Position numbers and translations under genes: made by a program. The notes under the pieces are model-generated. The model was not told the origin of the DNA, made no database searches, and saw only the letters and a program-made list of their open reading frames with translations. A DNA stretch of 6,941 bases from Candidatus Magasanikiibacteriota bacterium. Lineage in GTDB: Bacteria > Patescibacteriota > Patescibacteriia > Magasanikbacterales > UBA10003. Location: assembly GCA_026396495.1 (NCBI GenBank), contig JAPLWR010000034.1, positions 1 through 6,941 on the forward strand, written 5' to 3'. This document shows positions 1 through 5,648 of this stretch, piece by piece. Position 1 is the first letter of the stretch; the number at the start of each line of letters is the position of its first letter.

Positions 1-677
1 TTTAAATCTTGCAAAATAGAAAAAATCTTTCCCGGTAAAATATAAGCCCCATGAGTAGCTAGGTTGGAGGGAGCTTCTTCTTTTTTAGGCTTTTCTACAA
101 TTTTTTTGATCTTAAAAACATTGTCTTTAACTAAATCAATATCCGCAATACCATAACGATTAACATTTTCTTCTTCAACCCTAACAGCAGAAATAACCGC
201 TCCACCATATTTTTCATAAACATCCACCATTTGTTTCAAACGTGGTGGATCAGAATAAATAAATTCATCACCCCACATCACAGCAAAATCTTCTTCCTTA
301 TCAATTAAATGACGACAACAATAAACTGGGGTAGCATTACCATAAGGACCTTTTTGACGCACATAAACAAAATTAGCCATTTCTGCAATGTGACGCACTT
401 CTTCTAACTCTTTCATTTTCCCTGCCTCTTCCAAACGTTTTTCTAATTCATAAGAATGATCAAAATAATCCTCAATTGCCCTCTTGTGATAACCCGTCAC
501 AATGATAATATCTGTAATCCCGGCAGCTACGGCCTCTTCCACCACATATTGGATAACTGGTTTGTCTACAATAGGTAACATTTCTTTAGGCATAGATTTG
601 GTAGCGGGTAAAAATCTAGTACCAAAACCGGCAGCTGGAATAATTGCTTTAGTAATCTTTTTAAGGTGATTTTTCAT
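1..677 (-). CDS. galU: UTP-glucose-1-phosphate uridylyltransferase (GalU), C-terminus cut by window edge
   Basis: The enzyme makes UDP-glucose from UTP and glucose-1-phosphate in the cytoplasm, feeding cell-surface polysaccharide and glycan synthesis. The visible 225 residues contain the nucleotidyltransferase signature: AAGFGTRFLPATKSMPKEML at 15-34, then DKPVIQYVVEEA (38-49), a GDE acid position (D137), EKP (195-197) and APSNLATHGAYIL (202-214). These match the GalU family in the same order. Full-length family members run to about 280-300 residues, so roughly the last quarter lies beyond position 1. The ATG at 677 is chosen because an in-frame TAA lies just upstream and the signature begins ten residues later. 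No Shine-Dalgarno is near the start; the closest, AGAGGT, is about 25 bases away. Oddity: the usual KGLGHAV loop reads KGPYGNATPV (109-118) and the usual GDD reads GDE. Another hexose-1-phosphate nucleotidylyltransferase specificity is possible, but the overall match favours GalU. Confidence 0.93.
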   Translation of the reverse strand, partial: MKNHLKKITKAIIPAAGFGTRFLPATKSMPKEMLPIVDKPVIQYVVEEAVAAGITDIIIVTGYHKRAIEDYFDHSYELEKRLEEAGKMKELEEVRHIAEMANFVYVRQKGPYGNATPVYCCRHLIDKEEDFAVMWGDEFIYSDPPRLKQMVDVYEKYGGAVISAVRVEEENVNRYGIADIDLVKDNVFKIKKIVEKPKKEEAPSNLATHGAYILPGKIFSILQDL

Positions 678-722
678 ACAACAAAACTTTTAAGTAAAAT
701 TTACCTCTAAACTTGCGCTTAA

Positions 723-751
723 ATTGTATCACTTAATTACTTTAAAGGAAA
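723..751 (-). promoter_or_regulatory. candidate extended -10 promoter for galU
   Basis: On the minus strand, TGATACAAT (731 to 723) is an extended -10 (TG-n-TACAAT). A poor -35, TTTCCT (751 to 746), lies 17 bases upstream. Transcription would start near 716 and give a leader of about 39 bases before the galU ATG. The site sits in the 90-base gap after the pilin operon, so galU may also be reached by read-through, because no convincing terminator separates them. This is pattern-based only. Confidence 0.45.
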
Positions 752-767
752 GAGAGCTTTAAAAACT

Positions 768-2156
768 TCATTTTATCTCCCTCCAAGAGATTACATGATA
801 CTCTGTGCCCATAGGAAAAGATGGGGGTGGGTTATAGGTTAAATTAGTATCATAATTAGTCACCGTGTTGCGGTAGCCAGAAACCACTGATCCACCTTGA
901 GTTACCCAGCTCCAAGTCCACACTCCGTTAGAAACTACTGAACCATAGATAGTTAAATTATCTAAAATATTACCAGTGTAATAAAATCTCTGAGCACTAC
1001 CATTTTGAGCAATAACAGCCGCATCAATTTCTAAATTATTTGGTGAATATCTAGGAATTAGAATATGCTTTTGAGCAATTAAACCTAAAGAATCAGTTCC
1101 ATCCTTAGTGGTGTACAAAATATTATTAGGAATAACAATAGTAGTGTAGGTGTTAGGATTAACCGGAAATTTACCAGAACCAATAGTTATATGCCCCTTA
1201 ACTGTCCCCTCTACCCAAACTTGATCTTCAATAAAAATAAGTCCATTACTAGGATTAACATAATTACCCAATAATGTTTCGGCGCTAACATCATAAGATT
1301 CATAATGTTTCACATCATCTACATCTTTACCATAGCCTGGTGAAGGCACCGAACGCAAAGAAGTGACTTTATAAAAATCAAAAGTACCATTACTCTTAAA
1401 TTTTATATGATAACCACGAGAACCAGAGGAAGAACGATAAAAACCACCGGTTTGAGCACCGGATCTAATATCTGATAAATCTATGGTAATAGCACCAAAA
1501 TCAAAAGCTGGCACTGGAAATTTTAAGAATTCACTTGGTCCGCCAGACCCCCAAACACCTGGCTTAACAGTGTTATTGCAACCATTACCAAAAACCGGCT
1601 TACAAACATAGGTTGGTTTAGCAGAAGTAATAGGTGCATCAGCTGTACCATCAAACCTTATTCCACCATTAGCATGCAATTTGCCATGAATAGATTCATT
1701 ATCGCCAATCCAAACATCAGAATTAGTTAAAAAAGCATAGTCAGCCAAAGAAGGAAAACCTAATCTCATCTGTAATTTTCTTTTGGTATTAGGTTGTTCC
1801 GCTGTATAACCAGTAGAAGTGATAGTAACAATACTGGAACCAAAGGCTGGTGGAGTAATTGCTAAACTAAATTGGCCAATCACTTGTCCGTCTTTATTCT
1901 TATAATCATGAACATAGGGGCCAGCTCCGCCAGTGCCATCAGTATAATCTGAACCATAATGAGCCAAATGCCAGCGATAATACTCCACTCCTGCCTCAGC
2001 AATCTGAAAAGCTTGTTCACTATTATGTTTAAAATGAGCAGCCTTATTTTCCATCACCCCAAAAACTGCCACCCCATTAAAAATCATGGTGATGGCTATG
2101 GCACCAAAAACCAAAGCAGTTAATAAAATTGTTCCGGGATTTTTTTTAATCCGCAT
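768..2156 (-). CDS. PilX-like pilus assembly protein with a long extracellular domain
   Basis: This is probably a minor component of a type IV pilus or pseudopilus, anchored in the membrane by its N-terminal helix with the rest outside. Residues 1-35 form a short basic head (MRIKKNPG) followed by a hydrophobic segment (about 9-34). An amphipathic stretch with SEQAFQIAEAGVEYYRWHLA (46-65) follows; this AEAG-type helix is typical of PilX-like proteins. Residues 100-135 are beta-rich. The C-terminal half has repeated short strands (WVEGTVKGHITIG 314-326, GLIAQKHILIP 358-368, DAAVIAQNG 378-386), resembling DUF4900-type domains of pilus-associated proteins. Two cysteines, C185 and C193, could pair. 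Unlike its two upstream partners it lacks the F-T-L-x-E prepilin motif and has no glutamate at mature position 5. It starts inside the end of the 204-aa gene (11-base overlap) with no good Shine-Dalgarno, suggesting translational coupling. The family assignment rests on pattern memory; the exact function is unknown. Confidence 0.82.
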   Translation of the reverse strand: MRIKKNPGTILLTALVFGAIAITMIFNGVAVFGVMENKAAHFKHNSEQAFQIAEAGVEYYRWHLAHYGSDYTDGTGGAGPYVHDYKNKDGQVIGQFSLAITPPAFGSSIVTITSTGYTAEQPNTKRKLQMRLGFPSLADYAFLTNSDVWIGDNESIHGKLHANGGIRFDGTADAPITSAKPTYVCKPVFGNGCNNTVKPGVWGSGGPSEFLKFPVPAFDFGAITIDLSDIRSGAQTGGFYRSSSGSRGYHIKFKSNGTFDFYKVTSLRSVPSPGYGKDVDDVKHYESYDVSAETLLGNYVNPSNGLIFIEDQVWVEGTVKGHITIGSGKFPVNPNTYTTIVIPNNILYTTKDGTDSLGLIAQKHILIPRYSPNNLEIDAAVIAQNGSAQRFYYTGNILDNLTIYGSVVSNGVWTWSWVTQGGSVVSGYRNTVTNYDTNLTYNPPPSFPMGTEYHVISWREIK

Positions 2157-2760
2157 ATTTTAAATTTCTAATTTCCACCTTGGAACTTACAGTGATTGGT
2201 AAAGGCGAAAAACTAGGTTTTTGATCGATAGTTAAAGATAGCTGAACAACTCTAATATCTAAAATATTAACTGGAAAAGACAAAGCCACGCCCGTACCAG
2301 TATAATTTTTATTAAAGTATAAAAAGGGCTGCTGACCAGCTGTCATATCATGCACTATGTCAGTTATTACTTCGCTGGCAGGATTATAAGTTAAGGGGTT
2401 GCCAGTTGGTTTAGTTACTCCTTTTTTAAAAGTTGAGTTAGAAACAAAATATCTTATTTTTTCTGCATAAGAATCATTATCAATATCGCTATAAAAAGTA
2501 AAAGAGGTGGCCGAGGCTGCACTAATTAAATAAGAACCAATACTAGAAGCTGAAGCATTACGCACCTCTTTAACAAAATCCTCCATTACTCGACGAGCTT
2601 CTTTTTGGGCAGTCAACTGGTTATAGATAACATTATTAGAAGAAAAAATAGTGCCGATAAAAGAAGTAACGGCAGTAATAATCAACATAAAAATACCAAT
2701 GGAAACCAAAACCTCCAAAAGAGTAAAGCCTTTTTTATATTTTAAATTATCATTTTTCAT
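2146..2760 (-). CDS. prepilin-like protein, PilW/PulJ-type minor pilin
   Basis: A type IV prepilin-like protein, expected to be cleaved and N-methylated by a PilD-type peptidase and placed in a pilus or pseudopilus. The leader is MKNDNLKYKKG, with cleavage expected after G11. The mature N-terminus FTLLEVLVSIGIFMLIITAV carries Phe at +1 and Glu at +5 (E16) and forms the hydrophobic helix (12-40). A polar helix follows with AQKEARRVMEDFVKEVRNAS (51-70), a pattern common in PilW/GspJ-like minor pilins. The remaining 130 residues are beta-rich with a SDIDNDSYAEKIRYFVSN stretch (91-108) and no cysteines. At 204 residues it has a usual length for a minor pilin. It is the middle gene of the operon: one base after the stop of the 595-aa gene and overlapping the next by 11 bases. 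No Shine-Dalgarno is visible before the ATG, so translation likely depends on the upstream gene. PilW versus GspJ/ComGF naming cannot be decided from the sequence. Confidence 0.9.
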   Translation of the reverse strand: MKNDNLKYKKGFTLLEVLVSIGIFMLIITAVTSFIGTIFSSNNVIYNQLTAQKEARRVMEDFVKEVRNASASSIGSYLISAASATSFTFYSDIDNDSYAEKIRYFVSNSTFKKGVTKPTGNPLTYNPASEVITDIVHDMTAGQQPFLYFNKNYTGTGVALSFPVNILDIRVVQLSLTIDQKPSFSPLPITVSSKVEIRNLKYAD

Positions 2761-2761
2761 T

Positions 2762-4549
2762 TTAAGGATTCATTAAAACTTCGGCCTGGGTTCTCCCGCT
2801 CACATCTACTGTTGTGACAACTGTTTGATAACCGGCTAATTCTATGGTCATATCATAGGTGCCAACATCAAGACCAGAAAAAAAAGCTTGCCCAGGTGGG
2901 GTACAACCAGAGGTATAACTAAAAGCCACTTCTGATAATTGAGGGGTAGAATTTTGACTAGTAGTAGACAAAAATACTTTATAACGCAAATATCTATCTC
3001 CATTATGGACGCTACTAATATTAGTATCACTAATTGTATAATAAGTGGAAGCAGTTCCATCCGGCCCCAAAAATTGCCAAGAGGCAGAAGTAGAGGAGGC
3101 AGTCGCAATTTGAAACTTCAAAGAATCTGTTCCTGTTTGAGGTGGTTGGCTTAATGGCTCCCAAACAATATTGGTAAAATTACTAGCCGCGCCAAAATCA
3201 ATAGTAGAAGAAATTAAATCTCCACTCCATTGATATTTGCCCGCTATTCTTTTTAAATATAAATCTCCAGCCGGGCTAGAAGTTTCTACTGCTCCACTTT
3301 GTTCTAAGTATTTGGTTTCATCAATATAAGACTCTTGCCCAGAACCACCAGACCAATCTGTTTGGCGTAGATACCCCCGACCAGTCACTAAAGTTTCCCC
3401 CACCCCCGCCTTGCTCAAAGTAATGGTGGCACTAGTTAAGGGAAGTTTTGTTCCATTATCTTTTACTGTGACAAGTAAAGAATTGGTAGTATGGGATTTT
3501 AAAATAATAGATAAATTTTGAGTAGTGTCAGGAAATAAAAATAAAGGCAAAGTAGGAATGGTCCCAGCCACATCATAAGAACCATTGGACATATTAAAGG
3601 CATAAGTATCCCACTCTAAATTGTTTAAAGTATAAGTACCTGACCCACTGGTAGTAATATTATGATTATACTTAAAAATACTAGGGTTAGTTCCAATTAT
3701 TTTAGACCCAGCCACATTAAAAACAATGCTGGCTATGGGATTACAAAGAGTGTTAATAGTGGAAAGTGCCACAGTGCTTACCTTATCGATAGAAAAAGAA
3801 ATATTAGTAACTGTCTGAGAAATAACTGTAGCTGGAGGCTTAACTGGATTAGGATTATCCACGCTGGAAGCAATAGTAGAATCACTAGTGTAACCACTTT
3901 TTGTTACCGTAATACTATAACCTTCAGTAGAAGTGGCCGTATCGACAATTTGCAAATCACCAGTAGCATTGGTGACGTCAGTGATATTAATGGCTGGAGA
4001 AACTTGATTATTAACAATATGAACAGTGGCCCCAGGTACAACAACACCAGAAGCATCAAAAACTTTAATAAATAAAGATCCATTTTTAGAAGCAGATTCT
4101 AAGCTTTTAGGTGAAACTCTGGCAGTTAAAAACTCTGGTTTAACTTGCCCACCAGTGCAAGAAATGCAGGTTACATTTACCTCCATTAGTTTGTAATCTG
4201 CAGGAGAAGTGTCATTGGGTGTTCCGCCGATAACACCATCAGCGGGATCGTCTACATTACGAATGGTGGTATTAACAGAAAAATTCACCCCATTTCTTAG
4301 AGTAGATGTCACAGCTGGCCAAGACCCATTGGGAACCCCGCCTACTGTACCTACATTTTCATACGGTAAATTTCTAATAATTTCTATGTACTCATTAGCA
4401 ATTTGGGTTTCTAAAACTCTCACACGAGAAATGTAAGTTAATTTAAAAACATACATAATGACAGCATAAACACCTGCCATTATCATCGCAAAAATAGCTA
4501 CCGAGACCAAAATTTCAATTAAAGTAAACCCCTTTTTACTTTTGAGCAT
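2762..4549 (-). CDS. large modular prepilin (PilV-like) with Cna-B/carboxypeptidase-regulatory-like modules
   Basis: First gene of the pilin operon. The leader MLKSKKG ends at the expected cleavage site (G7). The mature N-terminus FTLIEILVSVAIFAMIMAGV has Phe +1 and Glu +5. A pilin core with IANEYIEIIRNLPYENVGTV (50-69) and a CxxC pair (C128, C131) runs to about residue 150. About 440 residues then follow that a standard pilin lacks. Module 1 (about 157-255) is carboxypeptidase-regulatory-like (SLFIKVFDASGVVVPGATVH, then KSGYTSDS). Module 2 (about 264-351) has CNPIASIVFNVAGSKIIG and LNNLEWDTYAF. Module 3 starts with SLLVTVKDNGTKLPLTSATI (357-376) and seems to finish only at 549-595 (CTPPGQAFFSGLDVGTYDMT and LAGYQ). 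Between these lies a separate beta-sandwich-like segment (about 391-548) with SVHNGDRYLRYKVFLSTT. The probable role is an exposed tip pilin or adhesin; this is inferred from architecture. There is no Shine-Dalgarno, and the start lies 12 bases after a strong -10. Confidence 0.88.
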   Translation of the reverse strand: MLKSKKGFTLIEILVSVAIFAMIMAGVYAVIMYVFKLTYISRVRVLETQIANEYIEIIRNLPYENVGTVGGVPNGSWPAVTSTLRNGVNFSVNTTIRNVDDPADGVIGGTPNDTSPADYKLMEVNVTCISCTGGQVKPEFLTARVSPKSLESASKNGSLFIKVFDASGVVVPGATVHIVNNQVSPAINITDVTNATGDLQIVDTATSTEGYSITVTKSGYTSDSTIASSVDNPNPVKPPATVISQTVTNISFSIDKVSTVALSTINTLCNPIASIVFNVAGSKIIGTNPSIFKYNHNITTSGSGTYTLNNLEWDTYAFNMSNGSYDVAGTIPTLPLFLFPDTTQNLSIILKSHTTNSLLVTVKDNGTKLPLTSATITLSKAGVGETLVTGRGYLRQTDWSGGSGQESYIDETKYLEQSGAVETSSPAGDLYLKRIAGKYQWSGDLISSTIDFGAASNFTNIVWEPLSQPPQTGTDSLKFQIATASSTSASWQFLGPDGTASTYYTISDTNISSVHNGDRYLRYKVFLSTTSQNSTPQLSEVAFSYTSGCTPPGQAFFSGLDVGTYDMTIELAGYQTVVTTVDVSGRTQAEVLMNP

Positions 4550-4561
4550 AAGTTATTTAGT

Positions 4562-4570
4562 ATTATACCA
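4562..4570 (-). promoter_or_regulatory. extended -10 promoter of the pilin operon
   Basis: The minus strand reads TGGTATAAT (4570 to 4562), a perfect extended -10 (TG-n-TATAAT). No good -35 is present at 16-18 bases spacing (AAGTCA at 17). Extended -10 sites can work without one. The predicted start is near 4555, leaving only about 6 bases before the ATG at 4549, so the operon mRNA would be nearly leaderless. That agrees with the missing Shine-Dalgarno. Confidence 0.65.
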
Positions 4571-4583
4571 TAAATTCTAAAAA

Positions 4584-4612
4584 TTGACTTTCTTAATAGT
4601 TAGTTTTAAAAT
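4584..4612 (+). promoter_or_regulatory. sigma70-type promoter for the 67-aa gene
   Basis: A -35 TTGACT (4584-4589) and a -10 TAAAAT (4607-4612) are separated by exactly 17 bases, five of six consensus positions each. Transcription would begin at about 4619, giving a 24-base leader that holds the ribosome binding site. Its -35 lies within the upstream region of the divergent pilin promoter, so the two polymerase footprints should overlap. Confidence 0.72.
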
Positions 4613-4631
4613 CAAAATACCTACATTTTTT

Positions 4632-4637
4632 AGGAGG
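4632..4637 (+). promoter_or_regulatory. consensus Shine-Dalgarno deciding the start of the 67-aa gene
   Basis: A perfect AGGAGG lies five bases before the ATG at 4643. It strongly favours the plus-strand reading frame over the minus-strand open frame covering the same bases. The AT-rich pilin genes and galU have no such site. Confidence 0.8.
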
Positions 4638-4642
4638 AGCTT

Positions 4643-4846
4643 ATGCCACTCATCATAACGCGTGAGATGGCCATTCAATTTGTGCAGCGCCAACAGAGAG
4701 GTGGCGATCCTGTGGGCAAACAACTTACCAATTTGCGCCAATTTTTGGCCCACAACCGCCGCATCATGACTCACGGAGCCAAATTCTATGTTCGACACAA
4801 GATCAAAGCTCTCACTTCCTATTGCCCGCGCAAAAAATTCTTCTGA
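4643..4846 (+). CDS. small, highly basic orphan protein (67 aa)
   Basis: I do not recognise a family. The 67 residues contain 8 Arg, 6 Lys and 3 His but only one Glu (E8) and one Asp (D22), a net charge of about +12. A nucleic-acid or ribosome-binding role is plausible but unproven. There is no signal peptide and no hydrophobic segment long enough to cross a membrane. Visible pieces are an N-terminal helix-like ITREMAIQFVQRQ (5-17), a GGDPVGK turn (20-26), a probable helix LTNLRQFLAHNRRIM (28-42) and a basic tail ending in PRKKFF with a single cysteine (C61). The coding case rests on context: sigma70-type promoter, consensus AGGAGG at ideal spacing, and an intrinsic terminator 17 bases after the TGA. 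Counted G+C is 99 of 204 bases (48.5%), well above the AT-rich neighbours, with C-ending codons such as CGC, GCC, ATC and CAC. It is divergent from the pilin operon and convergent with the 215-aa gene. Confidence 0.75.
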   Translation: MPLIITREMAIQFVQRQQRGGDPVGKQLTNLRQFLAHNRRIMTHGAKFYVRHKIKALTSYCPRKKFF

Positions 4847-4862
4847 CCTACATCAACCACCT

Positions 4863-4893
4863 GGATTCCTCATAACGGGAATCCTCTTTTTTT
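4863..4893 (+). terminator. intrinsic terminator of the 67-aa gene
   Basis: A perfect 7-bp stem GGATTCC (4863-4869) pairs with GGAATCC (4878-4884) around an 8-base loop. It is followed by TC and a run of seven T (4887-4893). It starts 17 bases after the stop codon of the plus-strand gene. Confidence 0.85.
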
Positions 4894-4900
4894 ATAAATT

Positions 4901-4932
4901 AAAAAAAGGGTGAATGCATTATACAATCACCC
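4901..4932 (-). terminator. intrinsic terminator of the 215-aa gene
   Basis: On the minus strand GGGTGA (4932-4927) pairs with TCACCC (4913-4908). Two more pairs are possible beyond an A-A mismatch. A run of seven T (4907-4901) follows. It begins about 31 bases past the stop at 4964. It is separated by seven bases from the T-run of the plus-strand terminator, so the two convergent units end back to back. Confidence 0.8.
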
Positions 4933-4963
4933 CGAAAGGTTTCTGTTTCGTCAAAAGTACACT

Positions 4964-5611
4964 TTAGCGATCAATAAATCCAGCCACGTGGACCAACGGG
5001 CGAATGGAAGAATTGCGAATCTTCAAACAGGTGATCAGCCAATCTGCTCCCATCTGAATCATTCCCACTTCGCCATCACAAGTTCCTCTGGTTTCAGTGA
5101 GAATCTCCTGACGCTCCAAGCAAATAGGCCCAACGGATCGCGCATAGGCCAAGTGACCAAAACGACAGTGAAAAATGTCAGGTGCAGAAAAACGATAGCA
5201 CTTGTCTTCCACCAACTGTTCGGCAACATCTTCCTTCAGACACAAAGTCCGCCAATATTCGGTTTCTCCGGCATCAGGACCACAGCCTCGGTAAACTAGA
5301 TTCTGCCGAGTTGTGTCGGTGAAGTATTCCGTATAGTCGTCACGCTGGTAAACCAACCTCTCACCCTTGCCACAAGAGGCAGGATAAGATTCATCTCGGA
5401 CATTGGCCCGTCGAAAAGCAATCTCTCTGCGATCAGCAGCGTAAATGTCTTTGAGCATGGTCAGAGTATCCTGGTCCACAGGGCGGGGCACTAAACCCCA
5501 AGTCACCACCTCGCCAGAATAACGGCCAGAATCGACCTTCAAATTCCAACCTTCGGCCAAAGGAATAGAACAACTCAAGATAAAAGGAACAAGCAAAAGC
5601 AAGCGTTTCAT
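4964..5611 (-). CDS. secreted cysteine-rich protein of unknown family (215 aa)
   Basis: I do not recognise the family. Residues 1-19 are a signal peptide: MKR, then LLLLVPFIL, then SCSIPLAEGW. Either signal peptidase I cuts near A19, or C14 in ILSC acts as a loose lipobox and the product is a lipoprotein. The region after the signal has exactly eight cysteines (80, 110, 124, 138, 149, 164, 178, 195), spaced 11-30 residues apart, enough for four disulfides. It is rich in aromatic and charged residues (EYWRTLCLKED 118-128, DKCYRFSAPDIFHCRFGHL 136-154), with no transmembrane segment after the signal. The start is supported by a GGGGG-type Shine-Dalgarno seven bases upstream. Base and codon use differ from the neighbours: a sampled stretch (5401-5460) is 50% G+C against 33% in typA (6001-6060), with many C- and G-ending codons. 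It has its own terminator and a weak candidate promoter. An envelope or extracellular role is inferred from the signal peptide only. Confidence 0.85.
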   Translation of the reverse strand: MKRLLLLVPFILSCSIPLAEGWNLKVDSGRYSGEVVTWGLVPRPVDQDTLTMLKDIYAADRREIAFRRANVRDESYPASCGKGERLVYQRDDYTEYFTDTTRQNLVYRGCGPDAGETEYWRTLCLKEDVAEQLVEDKCYRFSAPDIFHCRFGHLAYARSVGPICLERQEILTETRGTCDGEVGMIQMGADWLITCLKIRNSSIRPLVHVAGFIDR

Positions 5612-5617
5612 GGCTTA

Positions 5618-5624
5618 ACCCCCT
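5618..5624 (-). promoter_or_regulatory. strong Shine-Dalgarno for the 215-aa gene
   Basis: The minus strand reads AGGGGGT (5624 to 5618), one mismatch from AGGAGGT, ending six bases before the ATG at 5611. It fixes this ATG as the start, immediately before the signal peptide. Confidence 0.72.
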
Positions 5625-5648
5625 TAAACCTTCTAAGCACCTAACACC

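Noticed and set aside
741..763. TTTAAAG / CTTTAAA inverted repeat as a terminator of the pilin operon
   Set aside because: The 7-bp stem is almost all A-T, the loop is 9 bases, and no T-run follows on the minus strand. It also overlaps the candidate -35 of galU.
768..770. TGA recoding to glycine, as in some CPR lineages
   Set aside because: TGA ends the 462-aa and 67-aa frames at sensible places. Reading through would add only 2 codons in one case and run into the terminator hairpin in the other, so the standard code is the simpler reading.
2146..2156. Possible frameshift joining the 204-aa and 462-aa proteins
   Set aside because: Each has its own start and its own N-terminal membrane helix, so the 11-base overlap is an ordinary operon overlap.
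2848..4436. Several open frames of 70-140 codons inside or opposite the 595-aa prepilin
   Set aside because: They arise from the AT-rich Ser/Thr/Asn codons of the prepilin gene, have no initiation signals, and overlap a frame with clear pilin and Cna-B-like features.
4577..4798. 73-codon minus-strand open frame opposite the 67-aa gene
   Set aside because: It has no Shine-Dalgarno and runs through the promoter and ribosome binding site of the plus gene. The plus frame has a promoter, AGGAGG and a terminator.
4643..4846. Resemblance of the 67-aa protein to ribosomal protein S15 (GD near a helix, then a T-H pair and basic residues)
   Set aside because: Only scattered positions agree, the spacing needs gaps, and the S15 signature around its HHSRRGL segment is absent. 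It is too weak to name.
4910..5299. 129-codon plus-strand open frame opposite the 215-aa gene
   Set aside because: It begins inside the minus-strand terminator hairpin, has no ribosome site and shows no recognisable features. The opposite strand has a signal peptide, Shine-Dalgarno and terminator.
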